A stretch of DNA of 64,000 bases, from assembly GCF_004123835.1 (NCBI RefSeq), contig NZ_MZMU01000024.1, positions 62,001-126,000 on the forward strand. Direction: 5' to 3'. The translations under genes were made by a program, and so were the position numbers. The notes beneath the pieces were generated by a model, which was not told the DNA's origin, did not search any database, and saw only the letters and a program-made list of their open reading frames with translations. Numbering within the stretch: the stretch's first letter is position 1; every line of letters begins with the position of its first letter. This DNA comes from Rhizobium leguminosarum. Its GTDB lineage: Bacteria; Pseudomonadota; Alphaproteobacteria; Rhizobiales; Rhizobiaceae. Below are positions 25,384 to 33,497 of the stretch, piece after piece.

Positions 25384-26604
25384 ATGCGACAACAGGAGAG
25401 ACTGGCCGGAGCGGACTTTCTGCGCGCGACGGCCTGTCTGCTGGTGCTCGCCCACCACTTCGCGCTGCGGCTGGATATGCGCAGAATCCCCGACGAACTC
25501 GGACCGGCCGCAAACATCCTCCGCTTCGGCAATTTCGGCGTCGCAGTCTTCTTCGTGCTCAGCGGCTTTCTGCTCGCCCATCCCTTCTGGCGCGCGCTCG
25601 ACGCGGGCAGCGACATGCCGAGCCTCCGGCATTACACGATCCGCAGGGCGGCGCGCATCGCTCCGGGCTTCTGGTTCGCCGCCACCGTCGGCTTCGCGCT
25701 CAGCCTGACGCTGCTTGCCTTGCCGCTGACGCCTGAGCTTGTGCTCCGCTACGTCTCCGGGCTGCTGTTCATGAGCCAGTGGCATTGGCGCACCTTTTTT
25801 CCTGTCGAGGCCGACGGGCCACTCTGGTCCATTCCCTTCGAGGTCACCAGTTATGTACTCCTGCCGGTCTGCTTCTTCCTGCTGTTTCGTTTGCCGCTCC
25901 TGAGGCGTCGCCCGTTCCTCGCTCGCTTCGCATGGCTTTGCGTCATCACGGGCGTACTCCTTGCCCATGTGCTGATCCTGACCCTCTTTCCGCTCGACGA
26001 CATCGAACGCGGCTGGCAGTACGGTCTGCGGGGCGGGGCGAAGGAGTGGATGCCGCGATATAATCCGATCGGCTTCTTCGCCGTCTTCGCGCTCGGCGCG
26101 CTTGCCGCCGGCGTCGAGGTCATGCTCCCCGCAAGGCGCTCCTCCTGGTTCGATGCCGCAGCGCTCCTCGGCCTCGCCACTGCCGCCTACCGCCTCGTCA
26201 TATCGCCTGGCGGCTCCGCCGAAGCTTACGGCTGGCTGGAAATCCCCTATGGCTTTCCGGTCTTTCCATTGGCGGTCGCAACGGCGCTCGTTTCGCTCAG
26301 CCATTCGCAACGGCTGGGCAGGCTGCTCGACAACGCTCCTGTCCGCTACATCGCAAAGATCTCCTTCGGCATCTATATTTGGCAGGAGATCATCCTGATA
26401 TTGATCAAGAGGCTCGACCCGGGCTCGTTCGGCGTTTCCTCGGAAAATGTCGTGACCGGCTGGCTGCAGTCTTGCGGACTGGCGGCAGCGCTCATCCTTC
26501 TGGTCGCAACCCTCAGCTACGCGCTGCTGGAAAAGCCGGCGATCCATTTCGGAAACCGGCTGACATCTCGTCAATCCAATCGGGCTACTCCTTTCAAAGT
26601 ATAA
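25384..26604 (+). CDS. Acyltransferase 3 family membrane protein (OafA/YrhL-like)
   Basis: 406 residues from the ATG at 25384, with GGGGAGG just upstream; an upstream extension would be translated from the repeat element and is rejected. About ten membrane helices. N-terminal signature LAGADFLRATACLLVLAHHF (the HH catalytic pair) and FGNFGVAVFFVLSGFLLAHPF; YTIRRAARIAPGFW is the RxxR motif; FGIYIWQEIILIL near the end. Such enzymes move acyl groups, often acetyl or succinyl, to cell-surface sugars. Together with the ExoY-like gene downstream a role in exopolysaccharide decoration is plausible. Confidence 0.88.
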   Translation: MRQQERLAGADFLRATACLLVLAHHFALRLDMRRIPDELGPAANILRFGNFGVAVFFVLSGFLLAHPFWRALDAGSDMPSLRHYTIRRAARIAPGFWFAATVGFALSLTLLALPLTPELVLRYVSGLLFMSQWHWRTFFPVEADGPLWSIPFEVTSYVLLPVCFFLLFRLPLLRRRPFLARFAWLCVITGVLLAHVLILTLFPLDDIERGWQYGLRGGAKEWMPRYNPIGFFAVFALGALAAGVEVMLPARRSSWFDAAALLGLATAAYRLVISPGGSAEAYGWLEIPYGFPVFPLAVATALVSLSHSQRLGRLLDNAPVRYIAKISFGIYIWQEIILILIKRLDPGSFGVSSENVVTGWLQSCGLAAALILLVATLSYALLEKPAIHFGNRLTSRQSNRATPFKV

Positions 26605-26771
26605 AGTTCCGATAAGCGCAACTACAGGCATTAAGGTTAACGCGGAATACTCCCATTTTTGGCGTCTTTAGGGTTACTAAATTCCTATTTATACCGATGA
26701 CAAACGATACGTGACCATGTATCTGTCTCCTTGTTGTTCAGTACCGCATCTAAACTTGTGGACCTTGCGTA

Positions 26772-27509
26772 ATGAATGCTTTTACTTCGAAGACGAATTC
26801 AAGCTTCGATCCGTCTCAGCGTCAGGACAAAACCAAGACCCTGGTTATAGCGAACTCCAACATTCGCCAGCCGGATAGCTTTTCCGTTGTCGAACGAAAG
26901 ATGGCGGTACGACTGGGCGTGAAGCGGTTGATCGACATCGTCGCCTCAGTCAGCGCCCTCGCCGTGCTGGCGCCGCTTTTTCTGGCAATCGCTCTTTTCA
27001 TCAAACTCGACGATGGCGGTCCGGTGTTTTTCCGCCAGATCCGCTGGGGGCTGAACGGCCGGAAGATCACGGTCTTCAAGTTCCGGTCGATGCGCGCGGA
27101 GGCTTGTGATCCGAGCGGCATTCAACAGACCGTCAAGGGCGACAGCCGGGTGACAGGCATCGGCGCGGTGCTCCGCAAGACTAATATCGACGAGCTGCCG
27201 CAGCTTTTCAACGTCCTCAGAGGTGAGATGTCACTGGTCGGCCCGCGCTGCCACGCCATCAATATGCGGGCAGCCGGCCAGCTCTACGAGGAACTGGTGC
27301 CGGACTACCACCATCGCCACATCATGCGCCCCGGCATCACCGGCCTTGCGCAGACACGCGGCTGGCGCGGCCCGACGGCACGACCGCTGGAAGCCCGCGC
27401 TCGCATCGCCTGCGATATCTATTATGTCAGGAATTTCAGCCTGCTGCTCGACCTGAAGATTCTGTTCAAGACCGTCGTCATCGAGCTGCGCGGCGGCACC
27501 GGCTTCTGA
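26772..27509 (+). CDS. ExoY-like undecaprenyl-phosphate sugar phosphotransferase
   Basis: 245 residues. One N-terminal membrane helix (VKRLIDIVASVSALAVLAPLFLAIALFIKL) then the cytoplasmic catalytic part: GPVFFRQIRWGLNGRKITVFKFRSM, LRKTNIDELPQLFNVLRGEMSLVGPR and RPGITGLAQTRG. The DE of IDELPQ and the MSLVGPR motif are the family's catalytic core. It transfers a sugar phosphate to the lipid carrier, the first step of polysaccharide synthesis, as ExoY does for succinoglycan. The first 40 residues are polar and poorly conserved, and no clear Shine-Dalgarno precedes 26772, so the start could be later. No other exo genes are next to it. Confidence 0.87.
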   Translation: MNAFTSKTNSSFDPSQRQDKTKTLVIANSNIRQPDSFSVVERKMAVRLGVKRLIDIVASVSALAVLAPLFLAIALFIKLDDGGPVFFRQIRWGLNGRKITVFKFRSMRAEACDPSGIQQTVKGDSRVTGIGAVLRKTNIDELPQLFNVLRGEMSLVGPRCHAINMRAAGQLYEELVPDYHHRHIMRPGITGLAQTRGWRGPTARPLEARARIACDIYYVRNFSLLLDLKILFKTVVIELRGGTGF

Positions 27510-27603
27510 GACCGATCCGGCAAAGCGGCCATATCGGCCCCGCGTCTTCATTTCAGACCGTCCGATGGACATAGCCCGCCGTATCCCCGACAGCTGAACA
27601 AAC

Positions 27604-27632
27604 ACAAAAAAGGCGGCTGTTGCAGCCGCCTT
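27604..27632 (-). terminator. Terminator of the atp operon
   Basis: On the minus strand AAAGGCGGCTG, loop CAA, CAGCCGCCTTTTTTG; the perfect stem spans 27608-27631. A small hairpin ATCGCAAT...ATTGCGAT (27637-27659) lies between it and the atpC stop codon. The A-rich left flank lets it act on the plus strand as well. Confidence 0.92.
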
Positions 27633-27659
27633 TCATCATCGCAATGATTTCGATTGCGA

Positions 27660-28067
27660 TCAGTCCTGTTGAACGACGCCGCGCAGGTGCGTCAGTTCCA
27701 TGATGAAGTGTTCGAGCTTCGACTTGTGCTCGTGCAGCTCGGCATGTTCGAGTTCCTTGCGGGCGGCCTCGATGCGACGCGTCAGCTCGTCCTTGTGCAG
27801 TTCCTCGACCGGAACCGCGGATTCGGCAAGCAATGTGCAGCCGGTCGGCAGGATATCGGCAAAACCGCCGAAAACGACGTAGTCCTGCTTCTTGCCGGAG
27901 GCCGAACGCACGCTCACGACACCCGGCTTGATCGTCGTCATCGTCGGCGCATGGTTTGCCATGACCGTCATCTCGCCTTCAGTCGCAGGGATGACGACCT
28001 CGGTCACCATCTCCGACAGCAGCAGACGCTCCGGCGAAACGAGCTCAAAGTTGAAATTGTCAGCCAT
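27660..28067 (-). CDS. atpC: ATP synthase F1 epsilon subunit
   Basis: 135 residues. N-terminal beta-sandwich (FELVSPERLLLSEMVTEVVIPATEGEMTVMANHAP) and the C-terminal helical hairpin from residue 88. Rotary stalk subunit that also restrains ATP hydrolysis. Its start codon shares one base with the stop of the small upstream gene (TGATG), so it is probably translated by coupling. Confidence 0.96.
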   Translation of the reverse strand: MADNFNFELVSPERLLLSEMVTEVVIPATEGEMTVMANHAPTMTTIKPGVVSVRSASGKKQDYVVFGGFADILPTGCTLLAESAVPVEELHKDELTRRIEAARKELEHAELHEHKSKLEHFIMELTHLRGVVQQD

Positions 28068-28306
28068 CAGTGACTTACCTTCTCGGCTATGGCTTTCGCA
28101 TCTTGCAATTTAGTCCCGCAGAACGGGCAGTGCATTATCGCTTGGTCGAGATAACCGAGGCCTTCCTCGCTCTGGACCAGACCCACCACCATCATCAGCA
28201 CGCCATTATCGGCGCGATAGACGGTCGGCGCTGCTGGTTCCGGAAGATCCGCCACGACCCCTTTCAGGGAGTCGCAGCAGAATATCTCGTCTAGCGCATC
28301 GCTCAT
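28067..28306 (-). CDS. Small CxxC protein between atpD and atpC, unknown function
   Basis: 79 residues. I do not recognise a named family. It has C10-C11 in EIFCCDS and C60/C63 in HCPFCGTKL, which looks like a zinc-ribbon knuckle and could form a four-cysteine metal site. The middle is plain (DNGVLMMVVGLVQSEEGLGYLDQAIM). Both ends are locked to the neighbours: the start shares one base with the atpD stop (TAATG) and the stop shares one base with the atpC start (TGATG). It is therefore translated with the F1 subunits in the same stoichiometric unit. It could be an assembly or regulatory factor, but nothing in the sequence shows that. Confidence 0.8.
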   Translation of the reverse strand: MSDALDEIFCCDSLKGVVADLPEPAAPTVYRADNGVLMMVVGLVQSEEGLGYLDQAIMHCPFCGTKLQDAKAIAEKVSH

Positions 28307-29742
28307 TAAGCAGCTGCGAGCTTCTTGGCCTTTTCGACCGCTTCTTCCATCGAGCCAACCATGTAGAAGGCAGCCTCCGGCAGATGATCGTATTCGCCGT
28401 TGACGAGGCCCTTGAAGCCCTTGATCGTGTCTTCGAGAGCAACCAGCTTGCCCGGCGAGCCGGTGAAGACTTCGGCGACGAAGAACGGCTGCGACAGGAA
28501 ACGCTCGATCTTGCGGGCGCGGGCGACAGCAATCTTGTCCTCTTCGGACAGTTCGTCCATGCCAAGGATCGCGATGATGTCCTGCAGGGCCTTGTAGCGC
28601 TGCAGCGTCGACTGGACCTTACGGGCGACGTCGTAATGTTCTTCACCGACGACCAGCGGATCGAGCATGCGCGACGTGGAGTCGAGCGGATCGACCGCCG
28701 GGTAGATGCCCTTTTCAGCGATCGAGCGCGACAGAACCGTCGTTGCATCAAGGTGAGCGAACGAGGTCGCCGGCGCCGGGTCGGTCAAGTCGTCGGCCGG
28801 AACGTAAATGGCCTGAACCGAGGTGATCGAGCCGGTCGTCGTCGTGGTGATGCGCTCCTGCATCTGGCCCATGTCGGTTGCGAGCGTCGGCTGATAACCG
28901 ACGGCCGACGGGATGCGGCCGAGCAGAGCCGACACTTCGGAACCTGCCTGCGTGAAGCGGAAGATGTTGTCGACGAAGAACAGAACGTCCTGGCCCTGGT
29001 CGCGGAAGTGTTCGGCGACCGTCAGGCCGGTCAGAGCGACGCGGGCGCGGGCGCCCGGCGGTTCGTTCATCTGACCGTAAACAAGTGCCGCCTTCGAGCC
29101 TTCGCCGCCGCCATGCTTGTTGACGTTCGATTCGATCATTTCGTGGTAGAGGTCGTTGCCTTCGCGGGTGCGTTCACCGACACCTGCGAAAACCGAGTAA
29201 CCACCATGCGCCTTGGCGACGTTGTTGATCAGTTCCATGATCAGAACGGTCTTGCCAACGCCGGCGCCGCCGAAGAGGCCGATCTTGCCGCCGCGTGCAT
29301 AGGGAGCCAGAAGATCGACGACCTTGATGCCGGTGACGAGGATCTGCGATTCCGTCGACTGCTCGACATAGGACGGCGCATCCTGGTGGATGGCGCGCTT
29401 GTGAGCGGTGACCAGCGGACCGGCTTCGTCGACCGGCTCGCCGATGACGTTCATGATGCGGCCGAGCGTTTCGTTACCGACCGGAACCATGATCGGCGCG
29501 CCGGTATCGGCGACTTCCTGGCCGCGGACGAGACCTTCGCTCGAGTCCATCGCGATGGTACGAACGACGTTTTCGCCAAGGTGCTGCGCAACTTCGAGAA
29601 CCAGGCGGTTGCCGTTGTTGCTGGTTTCCAGCGCGTTCAGGATCTTCGGCAGTTCGCCTTCGAAAGCAACGTCGACGACGGCGCCGATAACCTGGGTGAC
29701 TCTGCCGACAGAGCCGATCTTGGGGGTAGCTGCCTCAGCCAT
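28306..29742 (-). CDS. atpD: ATP synthase F1 beta subunit
   Basis: 478 residues. Walker A GGAGVGKTVL, the catalytic GERTREGNDLYHEM segment, Walker B VLFFVDNIFRFTQAGSEVSALLGR, and SAVGYQPTLATDMG. It carries the catalytic nucleotide sites of F1. It lies 23 bases after atpG, in the order atpH-A-G-D-x-C. F0 genes are not in the window, as usual in alphaproteobacteria, where they are at a separate locus. Confidence 0.98.
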   Translation of the reverse strand: MAEAATPKIGSVGRVTQVIGAVVDVAFEGELPKILNALETSNNGNRLVLEVAQHLGENVVRTIAMDSSEGLVRGQEVADTGAPIMVPVGNETLGRIMNVIGEPVDEAGPLVTAHKRAIHQDAPSYVEQSTESQILVTGIKVVDLLAPYARGGKIGLFGGAGVGKTVLIMELINNVAKAHGGYSVFAGVGERTREGNDLYHEMIESNVNKHGGGEGSKAALVYGQMNEPPGARARVALTGLTVAEHFRDQGQDVLFFVDNIFRFTQAGSEVSALLGRIPSAVGYQPTLATDMGQMQERITTTTTGSITSVQAIYVPADDLTDPAPATSFAHLDATTVLSRSIAEKGIYPAVDPLDSTSRMLDPLVVGEEHYDVARKVQSTLQRYKALQDIIAILGMDELSEEDKIAVARARKIERFLSQPFFVAEVFTGSPGKLVALEDTIKGFKGLVNGEYDHLPEAAFYMVGSMEEAVEKAKKLAAA

Positions 29743-29765
29743 TTTCTGACCCTCTTTTCCTAGCC

Positions 29766-30650
29766 TCAGAGCGCTTCCGCGCCCGAAATGATTTCAATGA
29801 GTTCCTTGGTGATCTGCGCCTGACGCTGGCGGTTGTAGCTCAGCGTCAGCTTGTTGATCATCTCACCGGCATTACGCGTCGCATTGTCCATAGCGCTCAT
29901 CTTGGCGCCCATCTCGCCTGCGACGTTCTCAAGGAGCGCCCGGAAGATCTGGACTGAGATGTTGCGCGGGATCAGATCTTCGAGGATCGATGCCGGATCC
30001 GGCTCGTATTCGTAGACGGCGCCTGCATGTGCGGCATCTTCGGTCTGCACAGCTCCCGTTGAAGCCGGGATGAGCTGCTGCGCCGTTGGAATCTGGCTGA
30101 TCACCGACTTGAACTCGGAATAGAACAGCGTGCAGACGTCGAACTCGCCGGCAGCATACATCTCGATGATGCGCTTGCCGATCTGGTCCGCATTCTCGAA
30201 GCCGACGCGCTTGACGTCGCGCAATTCCTTGCGCTCGATGATGAGCGAGGCGAATTCGCGGCGAAGGATGTCGTGCCCCTTCTTGCCGACGGTGAAGATC
30301 TTCACCGTCTTGCCTTCGGCAAGTAGCTTGCGGACATGTTCGCGTGCAAAGCGTGCGATCTGCGAGTTGAAACCGCCGCAAAGACCACGTTCGGCCGTGC
30401 ACACCACCAGCAGATGGACCTTGTCCTGGCCAGTGCCGGTCATCAGCGTCGGTGCGCCGTCGGCATCGGTGACGGCCTTGGCGATGTTCGCCAGAACCGC
30501 ACCCATGCGCTGCGAATAAGGCCGGGCGGCCTCGGCCGCCTCCTGCGCACGCCGAAGCTTCGCCGCGGCGACCATTTTCATCGCCTTGGTGATCTTCTGC
30601 GTCGCCTTGACGGAGGCGATCCGGTTTTTCAGATCCTTAAGTGAAGGCAT
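29766..30650 (-). CDS. atpG: ATP synthase F1 gamma subunit
   Basis: 294 residues. N-terminal helix SLKDLKNRIASVKATQKITKAMKMVAAAKLRRAQ and C-terminal helix AMDNATRNAGEMINKLTLSYNRQRQAQITKELIEIISGAEAL form the rotor coiled coil; LCGGFNSQ in between. Complete and of normal length. Confidence 0.98.
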   Translation of the reverse strand: MPSLKDLKNRIASVKATQKITKAMKMVAAAKLRRAQEAAEAARPYSQRMGAVLANIAKAVTDADGAPTLMTGTGQDKVHLLVVCTAERGLCGGFNSQIARFAREHVRKLLAEGKTVKIFTVGKKGHDILRREFASLIIERKELRDVKRVGFENADQIGKRIIEMYAAGEFDVCTLFYSEFKSVISQIPTAQQLIPASTGAVQTEDAAHAGAVYEYEPDPASILEDLIPRNISVQIFRALLENVAGEMGAKMSAMDNATRNAGEMINKLTLSYNRQRQAQITKELIEIISGAEAL

Positions 30651-30678
30651 CCGTGATCCGTCCTAACTTAGGGCCTGA

Positions 30679-32208
30679 TTACGAGAAAGACTTTGCGAAG
30701 CTATCGAGAGCAGCGGTGAGCTTGCCCTTGGTATCGTCGCTGATTGCCTTTTCCGTGCGGATCGCGTCGAGGATGGCGGAGCCTTCCGAACGCAGATATG
30801 AGAGGAAGCCCTGCTCGAACTTGCCGACCGAAGCGACCGGCAGCTTGTCGAGATAGCCGTTGACGCCTGCAAAGATCACCGCGACCTGCTCTTCCGTCTT
30901 CAGCGGCGAGAACTGCGGCTGCTTCAGGAGTTCGGTCAGGCGTGCACCACGGTTCAGCAGGCGCTGCGTCGCAGCGTCGAGGTCCGAACCGAACTGGGCG
31001 AAGGCGGCCATTTCGCGATACTGGGCGAGCTCGCCCTTGATCGAGCCGGCAACCTGCTTCATCGCCTTGATCTGCGCCGACGAGCCGACGCGGGAAACCG
31101 ACAGACCGACGTTCACGGCCGGGCGGATACCCTGGTAGAACAGGTCGGTTTCAAGGAAGATCTGGCCGTCGGTGATCGAGATCACGTTGGTCGGAATGAA
31201 GGCCGACACGTCGTTGCCCTGCGTTTCGATGACCGGCAGAGCGGTCAGCGAACCGGCGCCCTTGTCGTCGTTCATTTTCGCAGCGCGCTCGAGCAGGCGC
31301 GAGTGCAGGTAGAAAACGTCGCCCGGATAGGCCTCGCGGCCCGGCGGGCGGCGCAGCAGCAGCGACATCTGGCGGTAGGACACGGCCTGCTTGGACAGGT
31401 CGTCGTAGCCGATCAGCGCATGCATGCCGTTGTCACGGAAATATTCGCCCATAGCGCAGCCGGCAAACGGAGCCAGGAACTGCATCGGCGCCGGATCGGA
31501 AGCGGTGGCGGCAACGATGATCGAATACTTCAGTGCGCCGCGCTCTTCGAGCACCTTGACGAACTGGGCGACGGTCGAACGCTTCTGACCGACGGCGACG
31601 TAGACGCAGTAAAGCTTTTCGCCTTCCGGACCGTTGTCGTGAATGGCCTTCTGGTTGAGGAAGGCATCGAGAAGGATCGCGGTCTTGCCGGTCTGGCGGT
31701 CACCGATGACCAGCTCGCGCTGGCCGCGGCCGACCGGGATCAGCGCGTCGATGGCCTTGAGGCCGGTCGACATCGGCTCATGAACCGACTTGCGCGGAAT
31801 GATGCCGGGAGCCTTGACGTCGACGCGCGAACGGCGCGTTGCGTTGATCGGGCCCTTGCCGTCGATCGGATTGCCGAGCGCGTCGACGACGCGGCCGAGC
31901 AGTTCCGGACCAACCGGAACGTCAACGATGGCGCCGGTCCGCTTGACGGTGTCGCCTTCCTTGATGTCGCGGTCGGAGCCGAAGATGACGACGCCGACAT
32001 TGTCGGATTCGAGGTTCAGCGCCATGCCGCGGATGCCGCCCGGGAACTCGACCATCTCACCGGCCTGGACATTGTCCAGACCATAGACACGAGCGATACC
32101 GTCACCGACGGAGAGAACCTGGCCGACTTCCGAGACTTCTGCCTCTTTGCCGAAATTTTTAATCTGGTCTTTGAGAATTGCGGAAATTTCCGCGGCGCGG
32201 ATATCCAT
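30679..32208 (-). CDS. atpA: ATP synthase F1 alpha subunit
   Basis: 509 residues. Nucleotide-binding GDRQTGKTAI, the conserved ALIGYDDLSKQAVSYRQMSLLLRRPPGREAYPGDVFYLHSRLLER segment and the C-terminal helical domain. Its start shares one base with the atpH stop (TGATG). Confidence 0.98.
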   Translation of the reverse strand: MDIRAAEISAILKDQIKNFGKEAEVSEVGQVLSVGDGIARVYGLDNVQAGEMVEFPGGIRGMALNLESDNVGVVIFGSDRDIKEGDTVKRTGAIVDVPVGPELLGRVVDALGNPIDGKGPINATRRSRVDVKAPGIIPRKSVHEPMSTGLKAIDALIPVGRGQRELVIGDRQTGKTAILLDAFLNQKAIHDNGPEGEKLYCVYVAVGQKRSTVAQFVKVLEERGALKYSIIVAATASDPAPMQFLAPFAGCAMGEYFRDNGMHALIGYDDLSKQAVSYRQMSLLLRRPPGREAYPGDVFYLHSRLLERAAKMNDDKGAGSLTALPVIETQGNDVSAFIPTNVISITDGQIFLETDLFYQGIRPAVNVGLSVSRVGSSAQIKAMKQVAGSIKGELAQYREMAAFAQFGSDLDAATQRLLNRGARLTELLKQPQFSPLKTEEQVAVIFAGVNGYLDKLPVASVGKFEQGFLSYLRSEGSAILDAIRTEKAISDDTKGKLTAALDSFAKSFS

Positions 32209-32774
32209 CAGCCAACCTCTTTCAATGCGAGCTTAAGGGTAGAGAGTTTGGTACGAAGAGACGTATCAATCTGACGGGACCCGACCTTCACGATCAGACC
32301 ACCAAGAATTGACGGATCAACCGTGACGGCAATCGTCACGTCTTTGCCGGTAACGCTCTTGAGTGCCACCTTCAATTCGGTTTCCTGCGCTTGCGAAAGC
32401 GCATGCGCCGAGGTGACCTCGGCGGAGATTTCACCGCGATGGTTCGCGGCGATGATGCGGAAGGCCTTGATCATGCCCGGCAGGGCAAACAGGCGGCGGT
32501 TGCGCGCCACGACCTTCAGGAAATTGGCGAAGAAACCGCTGATGCCAGCCTTCTCGCTGATGGCGACGATCGCCTTCAGCTGGTCTTCAGCGGAAAAAAC
32601 CGGGCTTGCAACGAAGCGCTTCAGATCGGCGCTCTCATCCAGCATCGCCTGGAAACGGTCAAGATCGGCGGTTACGCTGTCGACGACGCCCTGCTCGAGC
32701 GCCAGTTCGAAAAGCGACGAGGCATAGCGCTCGGCAACACCAGAAGTAAGCTGGGACGTGTCTGCCACTGGCAC
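32208..32774 (-). CDS. atpH: ATP synthase F1 delta subunit (OSCP homologue)
   Basis: 188 residues from a GTG at 32774; the protein then begins VPVADTSQ, matching the MPVADTSQ start of other rhizobial delta subunits, with GGGAAA just upstream. The frame is open back to 32975, but that part has no delta-subunit content. Helical N-terminal domain (GVAERYASSLFELALEQG) and C-terminal segment ILGGLIVKVGSRQIDTSLRTKLSTLKLAL are both complete. It is the peripheral-stalk connector and the first gene of the atp operon. Confidence 0.95.
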   Translation of the reverse strand: MPVADTSQLTSGVAERYASSLFELALEQGVVDSVTADLDRFQAMLDESADLKRFVASPVFSAEDQLKAIVAISEKAGISGFFANFLKVVARNRRLFALPGMIKAFRIIAANHRGEISAEVTSAHALSQAQETELKVALKSVTGKDVTIAVTVDPSILGGLIVKVGSRQIDTSLRTKLSTLKLALKEVG

Positions 32775-33029
32775 AAATTTCCCTGATTTCAACCCAAAAT
32801 CCGGCTCTCGGCGGGCGCCGAACCTATGATCTTGAATTCGTTTTGATTTCCCCCAGAAATCACAAGAGAAGCCTCTTGCTTCTTCCGAAATTCGGGGTCC
32901 GTCTAACATAGGATGTTCGGACTCGCAACACGCGTAATGCCCGAATACGCCTTTCACATGAATTTCTGTCTGCAAAATCGCGCAATGGCCTGAAAGCAGG
33001 CCGAAGAAGCCGTCTGCCGGCAGCGAGAG

Positions 33030-33419
33030 TCACGTCTGGGTGAAGCCGAAAACGTAGAGCAGCGGTAGCGCGGCCAAAGCGATCTGCACAACCAGGAGTA
33101 AATAGTTGACGAGATTACTCCCCTTATCGGACAGGATCGAGATGACACGGGCAAAGGCAGCCATGGCGAAGGAGGCGCCGAGCGCCATATAGATCCAGTC
33201 CTGGGCGAGCATGATCGCCGACAGCCCGAAACCGAGATAGAAACCACCCATCGAGCGTCCCTCGCCAAAACCTTCCGGCCGCCCCTCCTGCGCTTGCAGA
33301 CCGAGAAGACGGAAAGTATGGCCCGGCGCGAACATCATGATGAAGCCGGCGAGTGCCGTGAAAGCGGCGGAGCAAAAGGCAAGCTGTTCGCCAAGCTCGG
33401 TCGGAAAGTAAAACTCCAT
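33030..33419 (-). CDS. Small four-helix membrane protein, DUF4345-like
   Basis: 129 residues with four hydrophobic segments (about residues 13-33, 53-73, 75-92, 102-125). The GEGRSMGGFYLGFGL segment after helix 1 and AFARVISILSDKG after helix 3 resemble the DUF4345 pattern, a family of unknown function; I am not certain of the family. It lies between priA and the atp operon, on the same strand, with 255 bases to atpH. Confidence 0.7.
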   Translation of the reverse strand: MEFYFPTELGEQLAFCSAAFTALAGFIMMFAPGHTFRLLGLQAQEGRPEGFGEGRSMGGFYLGFGLSAIMLAQDWIYMALGASFAMAAFARVISILSDKGSNLVNYLLLVVQIALAALPLLYVFGFTQT

Positions 33420-33497
33420 GCATCAGCCCCAAATCACCCGGATGAATCAGTGTTTTATGGCATGGGCGGAAAAAGGAGGGAATGGCGGCGTCATCAT

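Noticed and set aside
28384..29763. 459-codon plus-strand frame opposite atpD
   Set aside because: Antisense shadow of a highly conserved gene with strong codon bias; no domain content.
32775..32975. 67-codon N-terminal extension of atpH
   Set aside because: Delta subunits begin at the VPVADTSQ position; the extension has no homologous content and includes the probable promoter region of the operon.
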